A stretch of 64,000 bases of DNA from Narthecium ossifragum. Its lineage: Eukaryota > Streptophyta > Magnoliopsida > Dioscoreales > Nartheciaceae. The notes beneath the pieces are model-generated. The model saw nothing but the letters and a program-made list of their open reading frames with translations, was not told where the DNA came from and did not search any database. Position numbers and translations under genes: made by a program. The stretch covers positions 26,392,537-26,456,536 of the forward strand of contig OY986971.1 in NCBI GenBank assembly GCA_963920575.1. Reading direction: 5' to 3'. This document shows, in pieces, positions 20,777 through 30,589 of this stretch. The stretch's first letter is position 1. Each line of letters starts with the position of its first letter.

Positions 20777-21782
20777 TTTTACTCCTTATATAGTATGATT
20801 AAGAGATATTGATTGAATGGGTGCTATTGAGAGGCTATGTAAATGTTGTCAGGGCCTTGGTTTTCGTAGGGAGAAATCAAGAGGGAAGCTGATGTCGTAG
20901 GAGAAGAAGAGAGGGCCGGCCAAAGAGAGAGGTCGAACGAGAGAGAAGGCACGCTGGCTGGAGAGAGAAGCCTTGTGATCTTTATTCTATATTCTAGTGA
21001 AAACTCGTGTGGTCCGTGGACATATATACTTCAAGTTGAGGGAACCCTGTGAAAATATCTGATGTCTCTTTTCTTTTTTATACTTTTGTTCATTAGTTGT
21101 TTGATGCAAATTGGACCGAAGTATTCACCTTATATTCCAAACAGTCCAACACGAAATATAGGACCATGGCCAAATAAGTCGGCGTCCAATGCCGCCGGCC
21201 AGACTAGAAAAATTCCCCTAGAGATATAACCTTTCCTTTCACGGTAGCCGTATATATTGCTTGACAAGTACAGTACTCTTGTGAGATATCAACATTCAAC
21301 AACCTAGCCAGCGTCACATATTTCAGTAATGTTTGATGTCATCAAGTAGACACATATTTCACCACCTACTTGATGTTTGATGTCATCAAGTAGAAAGCTA
21401 GTCAGCTGGTCTATGCGGCACAGCAGTCCGTCCAAATTGGGCATTGAACAAGTTGCATTCGTTACCTGACGGACTATATATTAATGATCCTGGTCTTTTA
21501 AAAAGACCCGTAGGATCATGGCATTCATATATTAATATATCTGGCTCCATCAAAAAACGTGCATGCAGCTTTTGTCACTTGAGTTTCTTTCAAAGTTTGT
21601 TGGAGACTTTGTCCAAATTGAACATTGACCCGGCACTTACTCTGCTTGCACGCAACTTCCCACTTCCAACCTAAACTTATCTCTATAAGAAGGACCCCTC
21701 CTGGCTAGCAACAATATTAAATTAAGGCACTGCTACTTAGAAACAAAAGCTTCAGTAATTAGAGATCATAGGATCATCAGCA
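20777..21782 (+). promoter_or_regulatory. SBH A upstream region with duplicated module
   Basis: Non-coding sequence upstream of SBH gene A. The stretch 21120-21330 (CCATGGCCAAATAAGTC ... CACGGTAGCC ... GAGATATCAACATTCAAC) recurs at 28400-28600, 31535-31625, 31720-31915, 32540-32705, 62860-63035 and 63530-63690. A TATA-like CTCTATAAGAAG at 21681-21692, about 95 bp before the ATG, is conserved in copy A' at 29103. No operator is known; promoter function is inferred from position. Confidence 0.6.
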
Positions 21783-22771
21783 ATGGCGTTGGAGTTGTCC
21801 GATGAGACGGTGAGCATCTTCGCGCCGGTCATCGTATACTGGGTCTTCTCCGGGATCTATGGGTTGCTGGGTAACCTGGAGAGCTGTCGGCTCCACCCGA
21901 AAGGCGCCGAGGAGGAGAAGAACTTGGCCTCCAAAGGAGAGGTGCTCAGAGGTGTTCTCCTCCAGCAGGCAGTTCAAGTCGCCATTGTCACCCTCATGAT
22001 GCAGGTAGCCCTACTAATCTTATATATTATCCAAAAGCTTAAGTTAACAGAAGAGAACACGTATGCGTATATATATTAGAATTATCGTTTAGCACATATT
22101 ACTTCAAAACCTATCTTGTGTGAGCTTGTCATATATGAGTTCTATCGATCATGAGTCCTTACAAGTGAAAAGTGATCTAAGACGAACTCACTCACGCATA
22201 ATGTTAACACTACATGCATGATTGGATGCAGGTTGTGGCTGATGATGCACCGAAACAGCAGCCTTCCATCATCGTCTGCGCATGCCAGTTCGTGATCGCC
22301 ATGGTCATCCTGGATCTATGGCAGTACTTCGGACACCGATACATGCACATGAACAAGTACCTTTACAAGCACATACACTCGAAGCATCATGCACTCGTAG
22401 TGCCCTACGCCTTTGGATCCCTATACAACCACCCCTTGGAGGGGCTCCTCCTCGACACGGTAGGCGGCTCCCTGGCATTCCTCCTCTCCGGCATGTCTAC
22501 CCGAACGAGCATCTACTTCTTCTCCTTCGCCACCATCAAGTCCGTCGACATGCACTCCGGCCTTTACCTCAAATGGAACCCCTTGCAGTTCTGTTTCAGG
22601 AACAATGTGGCGTACCATGACATCCATCACCAACTCAGAGGAAACAAGTACAATTTTGCTCAGCCATTCTTCGTCTCTTGGGACTTCATGTTTGGCACTC
22701 ACATGCCTTTCATGGTTGAGGAGAGAAAAGGTGGGGGTTATGAGGCTCGTCCAATAAAATCAGAAGAGTAG
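21783..22771 (+). CDS. sphinganine C4-monooxygenase (SBH), gene A
   Basis: Two exons: 21783-22004 (74 codons) and 22232-22771 (179 codons plus stop), joined in phase 0 across a 227-bp GT-AG intron (CAG/GTAGCC ... TGCAG/GTTGTG); 253 residues, close to the usual 255-260. It belongs to the ER-membrane fatty-acid-hydroxylase superfamily. SBH adds the C4 hydroxyl to dihydrosphingosine, giving phytosphingosine for ceramides and glucosylceramides. The three His boxes that bind di-iron are complete: 'HRYMH' (109-113), 'HSKHH' (123-127) and 'HDIHH' (203-207). Hydrophobic segments lie at about 12-30, 60-72, 88-104 and 145-180. Tail to tail with gene B, 1.6 kb away. The second exon has its own ATG at 22214, but that lies in the intron. 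Intact. Confidence 0.93.
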
Positions 22772-22929
22772 GGTTCATAGCTGGTATCATTATGGATACA
22801 CGCAGTACGTAGATACGTGCTTATAGTGGTTACAATACTGGACAATAATAAGTCTCTCTTGTAAAGAGTTTTGAATACAAATATTACATTGATCTGCTTT
22901 ATGTTTGGCACTGGTTCAATTTAAATTTG
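22772..22929 (+). other. SBH A 3' untranslated region
   Basis: AT-rich sequence after the stop, with AATAATAAG near 22845 as a possible poly(A) signal. No other feature. Confidence 0.5.
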
Positions 22930-23745
22930 AGTCATGATTTGTGTACATGGGACTGAGCATGTACATCGCACATACCTCGAATTGGTAGCGAGATGTCAAT
23001 TGATTGATCTACCAATGAATAAAATCAATTGATCGGTATAGATCTACTGATTGAATGTACCAATTATCTAATCGGTAGTGAGATACTGATTGGTTGATCG
23101 ATCCAACATACCTCAAGTACCTCTTGGAGGAATGTTGATCCTCATATAGGACATTGAGGTGCTAGAACTACCCTATCTCCTATCTTAAATGTTGGATTGG
23201 ACTGATGTACTAAAGCCATCTCAATCCAAGAATTTATTCATACAAAATCTTGATTTGTCTTCCAACAATTTGACCTTAAGCCAACAATTGTTAAACTATG
23301 ATTGAATTAAAGCCTCAATCATCGAATTTAACCTTGTAATCCATGATATAAGATGATCTTAACCCGATGTCTCATTAGTGGTGAGCGATATTAATCCTAC
23401 GCTCATCGACCTTTGATGTTGATTGTCTCAATATATCTTATTCATGATGATTTCTAAAGAAGATATCTCAACCCTAATTCGGCTTTGAAATTCTCTCTGT
23501 CTCTCTTTCTTGATAAATTCTCGCTTACTAGTTGTTATAAGTTCTTGCTTACTAGTTAGAATTTAGTTAAAAATACTTGAAACCCAATTTAACATCAATA
23601 TTGTTGAGTTTATATCTTATACACCAATTCGACCGTTTAATTCCTTGAGGAATCGACCCGTACTCACATTAACTACTTAGTAGTTAATAGGATTCAGTTT
23701 ATTGTATTTTGACACGATTTAACCACTTCAGCGACATCAGTGTTT
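22930..23745 (+). mobile_element. degenerate LTR-like remnant
   Basis: Contains decayed GATCGAT-like dyads (22985-23105: CAATTGATTGATC, CAATTGATCGG, GGTTGATCGATCC). Near 23640-23690 a segment ending 'TTGAGGAATCGACCCG-TACTCAC' resembles the LTR end of the family at 15126 (GTGGATTCGACTCGGACTCAC). Precise ends are not visible. 23693-23975 is shared with the downstream flank of A' (29323-29557 and 30527-30590), so the insertion predates the duplication or lies just outside it. Confidence 0.45.
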
Positions 23746-24387
23746 TACACCTAATGTCCTAAAACTGTCTGGTTTGGGAGTCACTGGCTTCAACCTCTCG
23801 CTATATGGACCATGAAGGAAGTTTAAGAAATCATAACAATTCACAAGTCATACATAAAAAAAATTTATGGAATGCATGAAAAAGATTACATAGTAGTGAA
23901 TGAAAATATGCACTTGATTAAATTCATATTCTTGAATGATTGAAGTGTTTGAATAAAATTGATTCTCTGATGTCACGCTTCACCACTATTATATATTATA
24001 GTTTAATGATTAAATAATTATTATTTTAATTGAGGTTTGTTGCACTTTAACGACGTCATTTCGCGAAAGATTACCTACCCTGATGGAAATACGTACGCGG
24101 TACATCGTCCACGTTAGCGGCACTTGACTGGAGGACTACATCAATCGAAGAAGACTATCTTAAAAATATCTCCTCAGCTGGTATATATGCACATTAATTA
24201 AACGTTACATTTTGACTGAAATATATGTTTACTCTTCAACATTATCATCATTATTCCTCTTAATTAATTCCGGAGTACAAAGGATATATATTTATTCTTT
24301 AGCAAAAATTAAAATAAATAATATGCTGAATAAGGAGGAATATAGTCAACGTATATATATATATAGTCCTGTTTGCCGTCGGGTTAG
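23746..24387. other. SBH A-B convergent spacer
   Basis: No gene. It is co-linear with sequence downstream of SBH C: 23985-24280 matches 36447-36735, and 24280-24345 matches 38013-38077. This copy is the uninterrupted reference for two insertions there. An AATAAA on the minus strand (24291-24296) can serve as the poly(A) signal of SBH B. Confidence 0.75.
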
Positions 24388-25260
24388 CTAGTTCTTGACC
24401 GGCACTACTTCGAAGCCGCCGCCCTTCCTCTCCTCGACGGTGAAGGGCATGTAGGTGCCAAGGATCTTATCCCAGGCGACGAAGAACGGCACGGCAAAGT
24501 TGTGCTTGTTGCCTCTCAGCTGGTGGTGGACGTCATGGAACGCCGCATTGTTGGTGAAGAACGCCTGCAGGGGGTTCCAGGGCAAGTACATGCCGGCGTG
24601 CAGGTCGATCGCCTTGACCGTGACGAAGGCGAAGAAGTAGATGCTCGTCCGGGGGGTCATGCCGGAGGCGAGCAACGCCAGGGCGCTGCCGACGGTGTCC
24701 AGGATGAAGCTGTCGACGAGGTGGCTGTACAGAGCCCCCCAGGCGTAGGGGACGACGAGGGCGTGGTGCGTTGCATGAACGTGCTTGTACAAGAACTTGT
24801 TCACGTGCTGGTACCGGTGTCCGAAGTACTGCCACGTGTCGATCACCACCATTCCGATCAAGAACTGCCATGCCATCACCGGCAACGACGGCTGTGGCGG
24901 CGGCACGCAATCGCCGCTGTTGCTCATCCACTGCATTTATAATTCATATATATAATTATTAACCTCACCAATCAATCAATCCCAGAGCTTATTAAGCCGA
25001 TCCAAATCATATGAAACTAAAATATATATATATACCTTCATGCTGGCATACATGACGACGACCTGAAAGGCCTGGTTCAGGAGGACAACTTTGACGACGG
25101 TTGATCTGGAGGCGATGTTCTTGGTGAGCTCCTCGCCCTTTGGGTGCAGCCTATTGTTCTCTAAAAAGTAAGACAGCAGCTCGTATACGCTGGCAACAAC
25201 CCAGTACAGCACCACCGGCATGATGGTGCCGACCATCTCTTCAGACATCTCCATGGCCAT
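24388..25260 (-). CDS. sphinganine C4-monooxygenase (SBH), gene B
   Basis: Minus-strand gene of two exons: 25036-25260 (75 codons, ATG at 25260) and 24388-24930 (180 codons plus stop), phase 0, with a 105-bp GT-AG intron (AAG/GTATAT ... TGCAG/TGGATG); 255 residues. Same superfamily and reaction as gene A, acting in the ER membrane. His boxes are complete: 'HRYQH' (113-117), 'HATHH' (127-131) and 'HDVHH' near 207. It ends 'FEVVPVKN'. Sequence differs clearly from A (an older paralogue) but is nearly identical to C. A TATATA motif lies about 45 bp before the ATG. An in-frame ATG at 24936 belongs to the intron, so a single-exon reading is wrong. Confidence 0.92.
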
Positions 25261-25299
25261 ATTCGAACAGCCCTACAACTTTCCCTCAGCCTTTGGCTC

Positions 25300-25311
25300 A
25301 ACTATATAGTC
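25300..25311 (-). promoter_or_regulatory. TATA-like box of SBH B
   Basis: ACTATATAGT, about 40-50 bp upstream of the SBH B ATG. The same motif in the same context precedes SBH C at 44479-44490. Confidence 0.55.
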
Positions 25312-25339
25312 AACAAAAAAACCAGAAACCCAATGCAAG

Positions 25340-25480
25340 ATGACACCTTCCGAAATCAAATACAAAATTACCTTCATTGTTGTATTAGGAAGCACGACAC
25401 CAACACCAATAGGCCACACCACCCAATAAGCCCAATCAAACACACTCAAAAGAACATCACGATGCGTAGAAATGTTCATT
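25340..25480 (-). other. unidentified exon-like fragment upstream of SBH B
   Basis: On the minus strand an open stretch reads 'MNISTHRDVLLSVFDWAYWV' and 'VWPIGVGVVLPNTTMK', followed by GTAATT, a usable splice donor. The hydrophobic, protein-like composition suggests a captured exon or an organelle fragment. The equivalent region of SBH C (44500-44640) lacks it. The source gene is not recognised. Confidence 0.4.
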
Positions 25481-26159
25481 TTTCCAGTATTCGTGACCGA
25501 GTCAATGCATGGAACCGAATTTTATGTCACTGTGCATAAACTTAATTTAATTAGTCCATACTTAGAGATTGATAGCTTTAACTTGAATACTTGAATATTA
25601 TATTAATTACGTGTTTCAATTTTCAGCATGTGATTGCTTTTCCGTCGATCGTTTGTCCATGGTAGTCGTTAAAGGTAGGTAGTCGTGCATTCTCAATTAG
25701 CGGCTAGAAAATTAAACTCGGCCTTAAATTCTCATTAAAATGATCACTTAATGAGAAATTACTGACGTTTTCCACATTAAGGATGCGATGAAAAATTTTA
25801 GCAAGCCGAATATTATTTTTTTAGAAAGTTTTGATTTTTATATGCATAGATCTCAAAGTAATGCTTAATTATAGGGGTGAGCAGAACTAAATCGAAACCG
25901 AAAAACCGAACCGAACCGAACCGAATTAGTTCGGTCCAATCGGTTCGGTTTTTCGGTTCAAATATCAATAATTTGGTGTTCGGTTCGGTTCTGGATTTAC
26001 AATTTTGATTTTAAACCGATAAAATCGATAAAATCGAACTTAATTTAACATACTGGTCTAACCCAAATACTCGGTCCGGTATAGCTGTTCTAACCCAATA
26101 TATACTATAGACTATAGTATAGCATATTACTATATTAGCAATGGCCCATCGGGATCCAC

Positions 26160-26550
26160 AAGCCACATGCCCACAACCACTCATCCACCTTTAGCATTGA
26201 CCTTTCTCAATTCTCACCCACTGACCCACCTGACAGTGCTGACACCTCCGCGGCTCTGCCGCCTCTCGCTTCCAACAGGTTCGACGAGGCCCTGTGCTCC
26301 TCCTCCGCTCGCCTCCGCCTCCAACCCCTCCAGGCCGAATCCTTCCCTCCCACTACCACCAGCATCGTCTCCGCCTCCAACCCCTCCAGGGCGGGGATCT
26401 CCGGCCCCAGCGGGTTCGACGCTGGGTGGTGCCTCGTCTCGCCGCGAACCATCGCCGCTCCCTCCGATACTCCGTCTTCCCCCCTTTGTTCCTCCTCTAT
26501 TCCTCGTCGCGCTGCGGACCATCGCCGCTCCCTCCGTCAGCTGAGAGTTT
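26160..26550. other. GC-rich insert inside the hAT-like element
   Basis: A C-rich block (open to 125 codons in one frame, rich in Pro, Ser and Leu) in an otherwise AT-rich element. The composition looks like a captured 5' UTR or N-terminal coding piece of a host gene. No domain is recognisable and frames on both strands are equally open, so it is not called as a gene. Confidence 0.45.
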
Positions 26551-26624
26551 TTAAATTTTTTTTTAATAAAAAGTTTTGTTTTTAGGGATTTGGATCGAAA
26601 AATTTCGGTTCCGTTTTTTAAGAA

Positions 26625-27082
26625 GGGTAAATTACCGTTTACTACCCTCAAGTTTAACCAAAATAACGATTAAGGCCCTATACTTTCAATTGTAACAAAA
26701 TAAGGCCCTATACTTCCTAAAACCTTTCAATCCGGGCCAACCCTTGACGTCCGTCGTCCATCCTAACGGCAGCTTGTCACGTGACCACACGTGACAAGGT
26801 TTGGAGGCTGAGATTGAAAGGTTTTAGGAAGTACGGGGCCTTATTTGAAAGGTTTTAGGAAGTACGGGGTCTTATTTGTTACAATTGAACCCGATCTCAG
26901 CCTCCGAACCTTGTCACGTGCGGTCACGTGACAAGCTTCCGTTAGGATGGACGACGGACGTCAAGGGTTGGCCCGGATTGAAAGGTTTTAGGAAGTACAT
27001 GGCCTTATTTGTTACAATTGAAAGTATAGGGCCTTAATCGTTATTTTGGTTAAACTTGAGGGTAGTAAACTGTAATTTACCC
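26625..27082. mobile_element. Mutator-type foldback MITE
   Basis: 458-bp near-perfect inverted repeat starting GGGTAAATTACCGTTTACTA and ending with its complement (TAGTAAACTGTAATTTACCC), flanked by an exact 9-bp target duplication TTTTAAGAA (26616-26624 and 27083-27091). A 9-bp duplication is the Mutator superfamily signature. Nested within the hAT-like element, hence younger. No coding capacity. Confidence 0.9.
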
Positions 27083-27401
27083 TTTTAAGAACTTTGCTTC
27101 GGTTCTTTTAAATGTGCTCTTAAGAACGTTGGTTCGGTTCGGTTCTTTAAGAGAGTTCGGTTCGGTTCGGTTTTCAAAATTCTGTACCGAACAAAGTTCG
27201 ATTTTTCGGTTCTGGACCGAAGACCGAACCGAAAACCGAATACTCACACTACTTAATTAATATATGCTTACGCATGAAGTGACCGTTGCAAGGAAAGAAA
27301 CAGAAGACGATCAAAGCCGGTCTTGATTTGATACGTAATATACAAATTAACAATGAATTATTAGAGAAAGAAACAAATTTGTATACGTAATATACAAGCC
27401 G

Positions 27402-27860
27402 GTCTTGTGCCGCAACAGCGAGTCTTATGCCGAAATCATCATTTGTTACTGAAGAAGAGATGACTAGGATTGGTTCTCTCTATGCCGATGAGGTTGTTCT
27501 GGACGATGACCTCCTTGACCGGTATAATAAGAAATGGCAGTTCTCCCCGTTTGGGAGATTCATGAGGAGAAGGATTTTCACCATGTGCTATCCATGGGCC
27601 CTTGTTCGGTATGCGCGCGCGCGCGCGGGGGGGGGGGGGGGTCGGATGCTATCCTTACTATGGTGGAGAGAGGTCCCTGAAGATTTCTCAAATATGCCTA
27701 TCTGGGTGAGGCTCCCTGACCTAACCATTGAGCTCTTTGATCGTGAGGTTGTGATCCATATAGTCTCATCAATAGGCCTACCGCTGGTGGTGGATCTGGT
27801 CACATAGGATGTAGAGTGGGGAAGGTACGTCGGGTCTGTGGAAGTAGATTTGAATCATAT
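27402..27860 (+). pseudogene. LINE ORF1 fragment with G14 tract
   Basis: DUF4283-type ORF1 piece: 'VVLDDDLLDRYNKKWQFSPF', 'GRFMRRR', then 'MPIWVRLPDLTIELFDREVV' and 'VSSIGLPLVVDLVT'. It is a shortened version of 45540-46100: a stretch between 'RRRIF' and 'TMCYPWALV' is deleted, and both copies share a (CG)n/(TG)n plus poly-G run (27620-27642 here). Stops follow at 27805. Confidence 0.82.
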
Positions 27861-28260
27861 AAGGCCTGTTTTGTTGAGTGAATCACGGTGCATCACTTGT
27901 GCGATACACTCTGATCCTACAATCCCCTATTTGGTTGACCCATGTATCAGCTGATGCATGCACCACCGTATGTTGCGTTTTGAGGTTAAAATGGTGCATA
28001 GTATGAAATGGTCATTAAAACTATATAAATATTATTTTAATATCGATAAAGTCATTATGTTATTTTAATATATATATATATATATATTCACATAATGATG
28101 CAATAAAGTTAAATTTTAATATATATTATATATAAATAATATATAATATTTTAATATATATTAAAATTTAATTTTATTGTATGATTATGTGAACATTATA
28201 TGAATTATATATATATATATATATAAACCTTATAAGGAGCAATAACGGTTACAACCGTTT
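27861..28260. mobile_element. AT-rich foldback element remnant
   Basis: Starts GGCCTGTTTTGTTGAGTGAATC, the same family as 46118-46721 and 33206-34066. It consists of TA-rich inverted segments (TTAATATATATTAAAATTTAA type). The right end is lost. Confidence 0.65.
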
Positions 28261-28726
28261 CCCTCCTATTAATTTATTTACATGTATATTTTTCTAAGTT
28301 AACTTTGTATATTGTTATCATAATTCCTTAGGTTAGGATAACAGTATCTTTTCTTTTATGTTCTTTCATTCGTTAGTTGCTTGATGCCAATTCGACGGAA
28401 GTATTCAGCGTATACCCCAAACAATCCAACAGGAAATATAGTACCATGGCCAAATAAGTCGGCATCCAATGCCGCCGGCCAGACTAGAAAAAGTCCCCTA
28501 GAGATATAACCTTTCCTTTCACGGTAGCCATATATATTGCTTGACTAGTACAGTACTCTTGTGAGATATCAACATTCAACGAGCTAGCCAGCTTCACATA
28601 TTTCACCACCTATTAATGTTTGACGTCATCAAGTAGAAAGCCGTATGATCATGACATTCATATATTAACATATCTGGCTCTGTCGAAAACCGTGCATGTA
28701 GCTTCTGTCACTTGAGTTTCTTTCAA

Positions 28727-28853
28727 GGAAAAAGATTTGTGTACATGGACTACCGTAAGATTCAATCCTATGGTAGGTGTGGGTGGCCACGTAGGCATGT
28801 GCATTGCACATGCTTTGCACATGCCTACGTGACATGTACCCAAATCAGGATTC
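28727..28853. mobile_element. small Mutator-type MITE, copy 1
   Basis: 127 bp with inverted ends (GGAAAAAGATTTGTGTACAT and, from the other end, GAATCCTGATTTGGGTACAT) and a 9-bp target duplication TTCTTTCAA at 28718-28726 and 28854-28862. The SBH A promoter at 21590 keeps the uninserted TTTCTTTCAAAG. Confidence 0.82.
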
Positions 28854-28886
28854 TTCTTTCAAAGTTTGTTTGAGACTTTGTCCAAA

Positions 28887-29030
28887 GAGTAGTGTTTTGG
28901 GTACATGGCATGTACCATGTACCCAAAACACAGTCCGTTGGATTGAACCGGGCACACTTTGGGATGTGTGCCCGATTCAATCCAACGGTAACTGTACATG
29001 GGTACATTCCATGTACACAAATCTTTTTCC
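28887..29030. mobile_element. small Mutator-type MITE, copy 2
   Basis: 144 bp, ending CCATGTACACAAATCTTTTT, the complement of the start of copy 1. Flanked by TTGTCCAAA (28878-28886) and TTGTCGAAA (29031-29039), an 8-of-9 target duplication. The internal palindrome GGTACATGGCATGTACCATG gives strong secondary structure. Confidence 0.8.
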
Positions 29031-29204
29031 TTGTCGAAATTGAACATTGATCCGGCACTTACTCTGCTTGCACGCAAGTTCCCACTTCCAACCTAAACTT
29101 ATCTCTATAAGAAGGACCCCTCCTGGCTAGCAACAATATTAAATTAAGACACTGCTACTTAGAAACAAAAGCTTCAGTACTTAGAGATCATAGGATCATC
29201 AGCA

Positions 29205-29322
29205 ATGGCGTTGGAGTTGTCCGATGAGACGGTGAGCATCTTCGCGCCGGTCATCGTATACTGGGTCTTCTCCGGGATCTATGGGTTGCTGGGTAACCTA
29301 GAGAGCGCCGGTCATCGTATAC
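29205..29322 (+). pseudogene. truncated SBH copy A' (exon 1 piece)
   Basis: The first 100 bp of SBH exon 1 (29205-29304) match gene A with one visible change, so the duplication is recent. It then breaks: 18 bp (29305-29322, GCGCCGGTCATCGTATAC) repeat an internal part of the same exon (29244-29261), and sequence from about 920 bp beyond gene A's stop (23693 on) follows. The rest of exon 1, the intron and exon 2 with all His boxes are deleted. Cannot make an enzyme. Confidence 0.92.
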
Positions 29323-29557
29323 CTTCAGTTTATTGTATTTTGACATGATTTAACCACTTTAGCGACAGGTGATGTGGTCGCGTAAGTGTTCTACACCTAA
29401 TGTCGTAAAATTGTCTGGTTTGAGAGTCACTGGCTTCAACCTCGCTAAATAGACCATGAAGGAAGTTTAAGAAATCATAACATTGCATAATTCATACATG
29501 AAAAAATTATGGAATACATGAAAAGGATTGCAATGTAGTAAATGAAAATATGTATAT
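29323..29557. other. duplicated SBH A downstream flank
   Basis: Matches 23693-23905, the spacer between SBH A and B. No gene. Confidence 0.8.
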
Positions 29558-30526
29558 TGAAATTAAATAAACCCCACAGATTACCCGAAATACGCGAAAG
29601 CAGATATAGGAAATAAATCAATCATGCACAAAAAGGAAGACATATGATTTTTAACGTGGAAAAACCATCATGGGAAAAAACCACGGGTCCAACGCAGGAC
29701 CAGACGAAACCAATCCACTAAAAACCAAGAGTACCGTTTACACAAGTTATAACGAACTCACTATACCGACTCATCGCGTACACATGTCATCCTGGAACTT
29801 GCTCGACTCCTCGAAGCACGGTCCACAACTCTTATTTTCTTGATGGATCGCCTCCACACGATCTTCAACTGTTCTCCAACACGTCTTCTCCCTTAGACGG
29901 CAGCCATCAGGCTCTTCAAAACACTCTCTTCTCCATACAGCCCATCTCTCTAATGCTGCCGTACATACCCTCCAGCTCTCTCTTCCTTTTTTTTCTCAAA
30001 GCTCTCTCTTCCCTCTTAATCTACTATCAGCCGAAGCCCCACTTCATCATTAATAATGCCTCACTCTCATTAATGTCCTTTTCATTTCTCTGTTCACCCA
30101 AGAGTGTCGCCCTCCTCTTCTCTCGCGTATCAGCGAAGCAATGCCCTCATCTTCTTCCGCTCGTTGCCGCTCTTCTCTTTATCTCCTTTAATTCCTCATT
30201 TTCACTGAGAGCTACTCACCCCAGGCCGCCGTCTCATCTATAAAGATATATATGGTAATCAACCCAATTAAACCCTAAACCAAAACCTAATCATTAGATC
30301 AAGATCCAACGCCCAGCTTTCCTTTCACCCGACGGCAATGATTAATCCTTGGTATAATCTTGATCAGACTTGAGCTAATTTGATTTGACTTGAGCTAATT
30401 TGATCCCACTTGATCCATATCAGCTTCAATTAGTCTTGTATGAACCATACACCTAATCTAGCTGATTTAAATATTAAACCAACAAAATTTACCAACTTAT
30501 ATGAAATCTTGACATGATTCCTTACA
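29558..30526 (-). mobile_element. solo LTR, copia-like family X
   Basis: On the minus strand it begins TGTAAGGAATCATGTCAAGA and ends TTAATTTCA; 969 bp, with an exact 5-bp target duplication TATAT (29553-29557 and 30527-30531). The same family, on the other strand, is at 50767-51652. Flanking spacer sequence continues at 30532 (matching 23915). Internal region lost by LTR-LTR recombination. Confidence 0.92.
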
Positions 30527-30589
30527 TATATACTTGGCTAAATTCATATTCTTGAATGGTTGAAGTGTTTGGATATAACTGATGCTCTG

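Larger units (their letters stand above)
25872..27251. mobile_element. non-autonomous hAT-like element
   Basis: 1380 bp, starting TAGGGGTGAGCA and ending TACTCACACTA (related inverted ends), with an exact 8-bp target duplication CTTAATTA at 25864-25871 and 27252-27259. The ends carry subterminal arrays of ACCGAA/TTCGGT hexamers in inverted orientation (25895-25995 and 27095-27230). There is no transposase. The interior holds a GC-rich segment and a nested MITE. Confidence 0.88.
28345..29204 (+). promoter_or_regulatory. upstream region of truncated SBH A'
   Basis: Co-linear with 21060-21782 (SBH A promoter), including CTCTATAAGAAGGACCCC and the last 100 bp before the ATG. Interrupted by two small MITEs (28727-28853 and 28887-29030) that gene A lacks. 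Confidence 0.7.

Noticed and set aside
24388..24936. 182-codon single-exon reading of SBH B (and 43560-44108 for C)
   Set aside because: The ATG is inside the intron; splice signals and the separate N-terminal exon show a two-exon gene.
24502..24942. Long open frames antisense to SBH B and C exon 2
   Set aside because: GC-rich third positions leave the antisense frames open; no domain and no independent signals.
26167..26651. Pro/Ser-rich frames of 81-145 codons as a host gene
   Set aside because: All frames are open from base composition; it lies within a transposon. Kept only as a possible captured segment.
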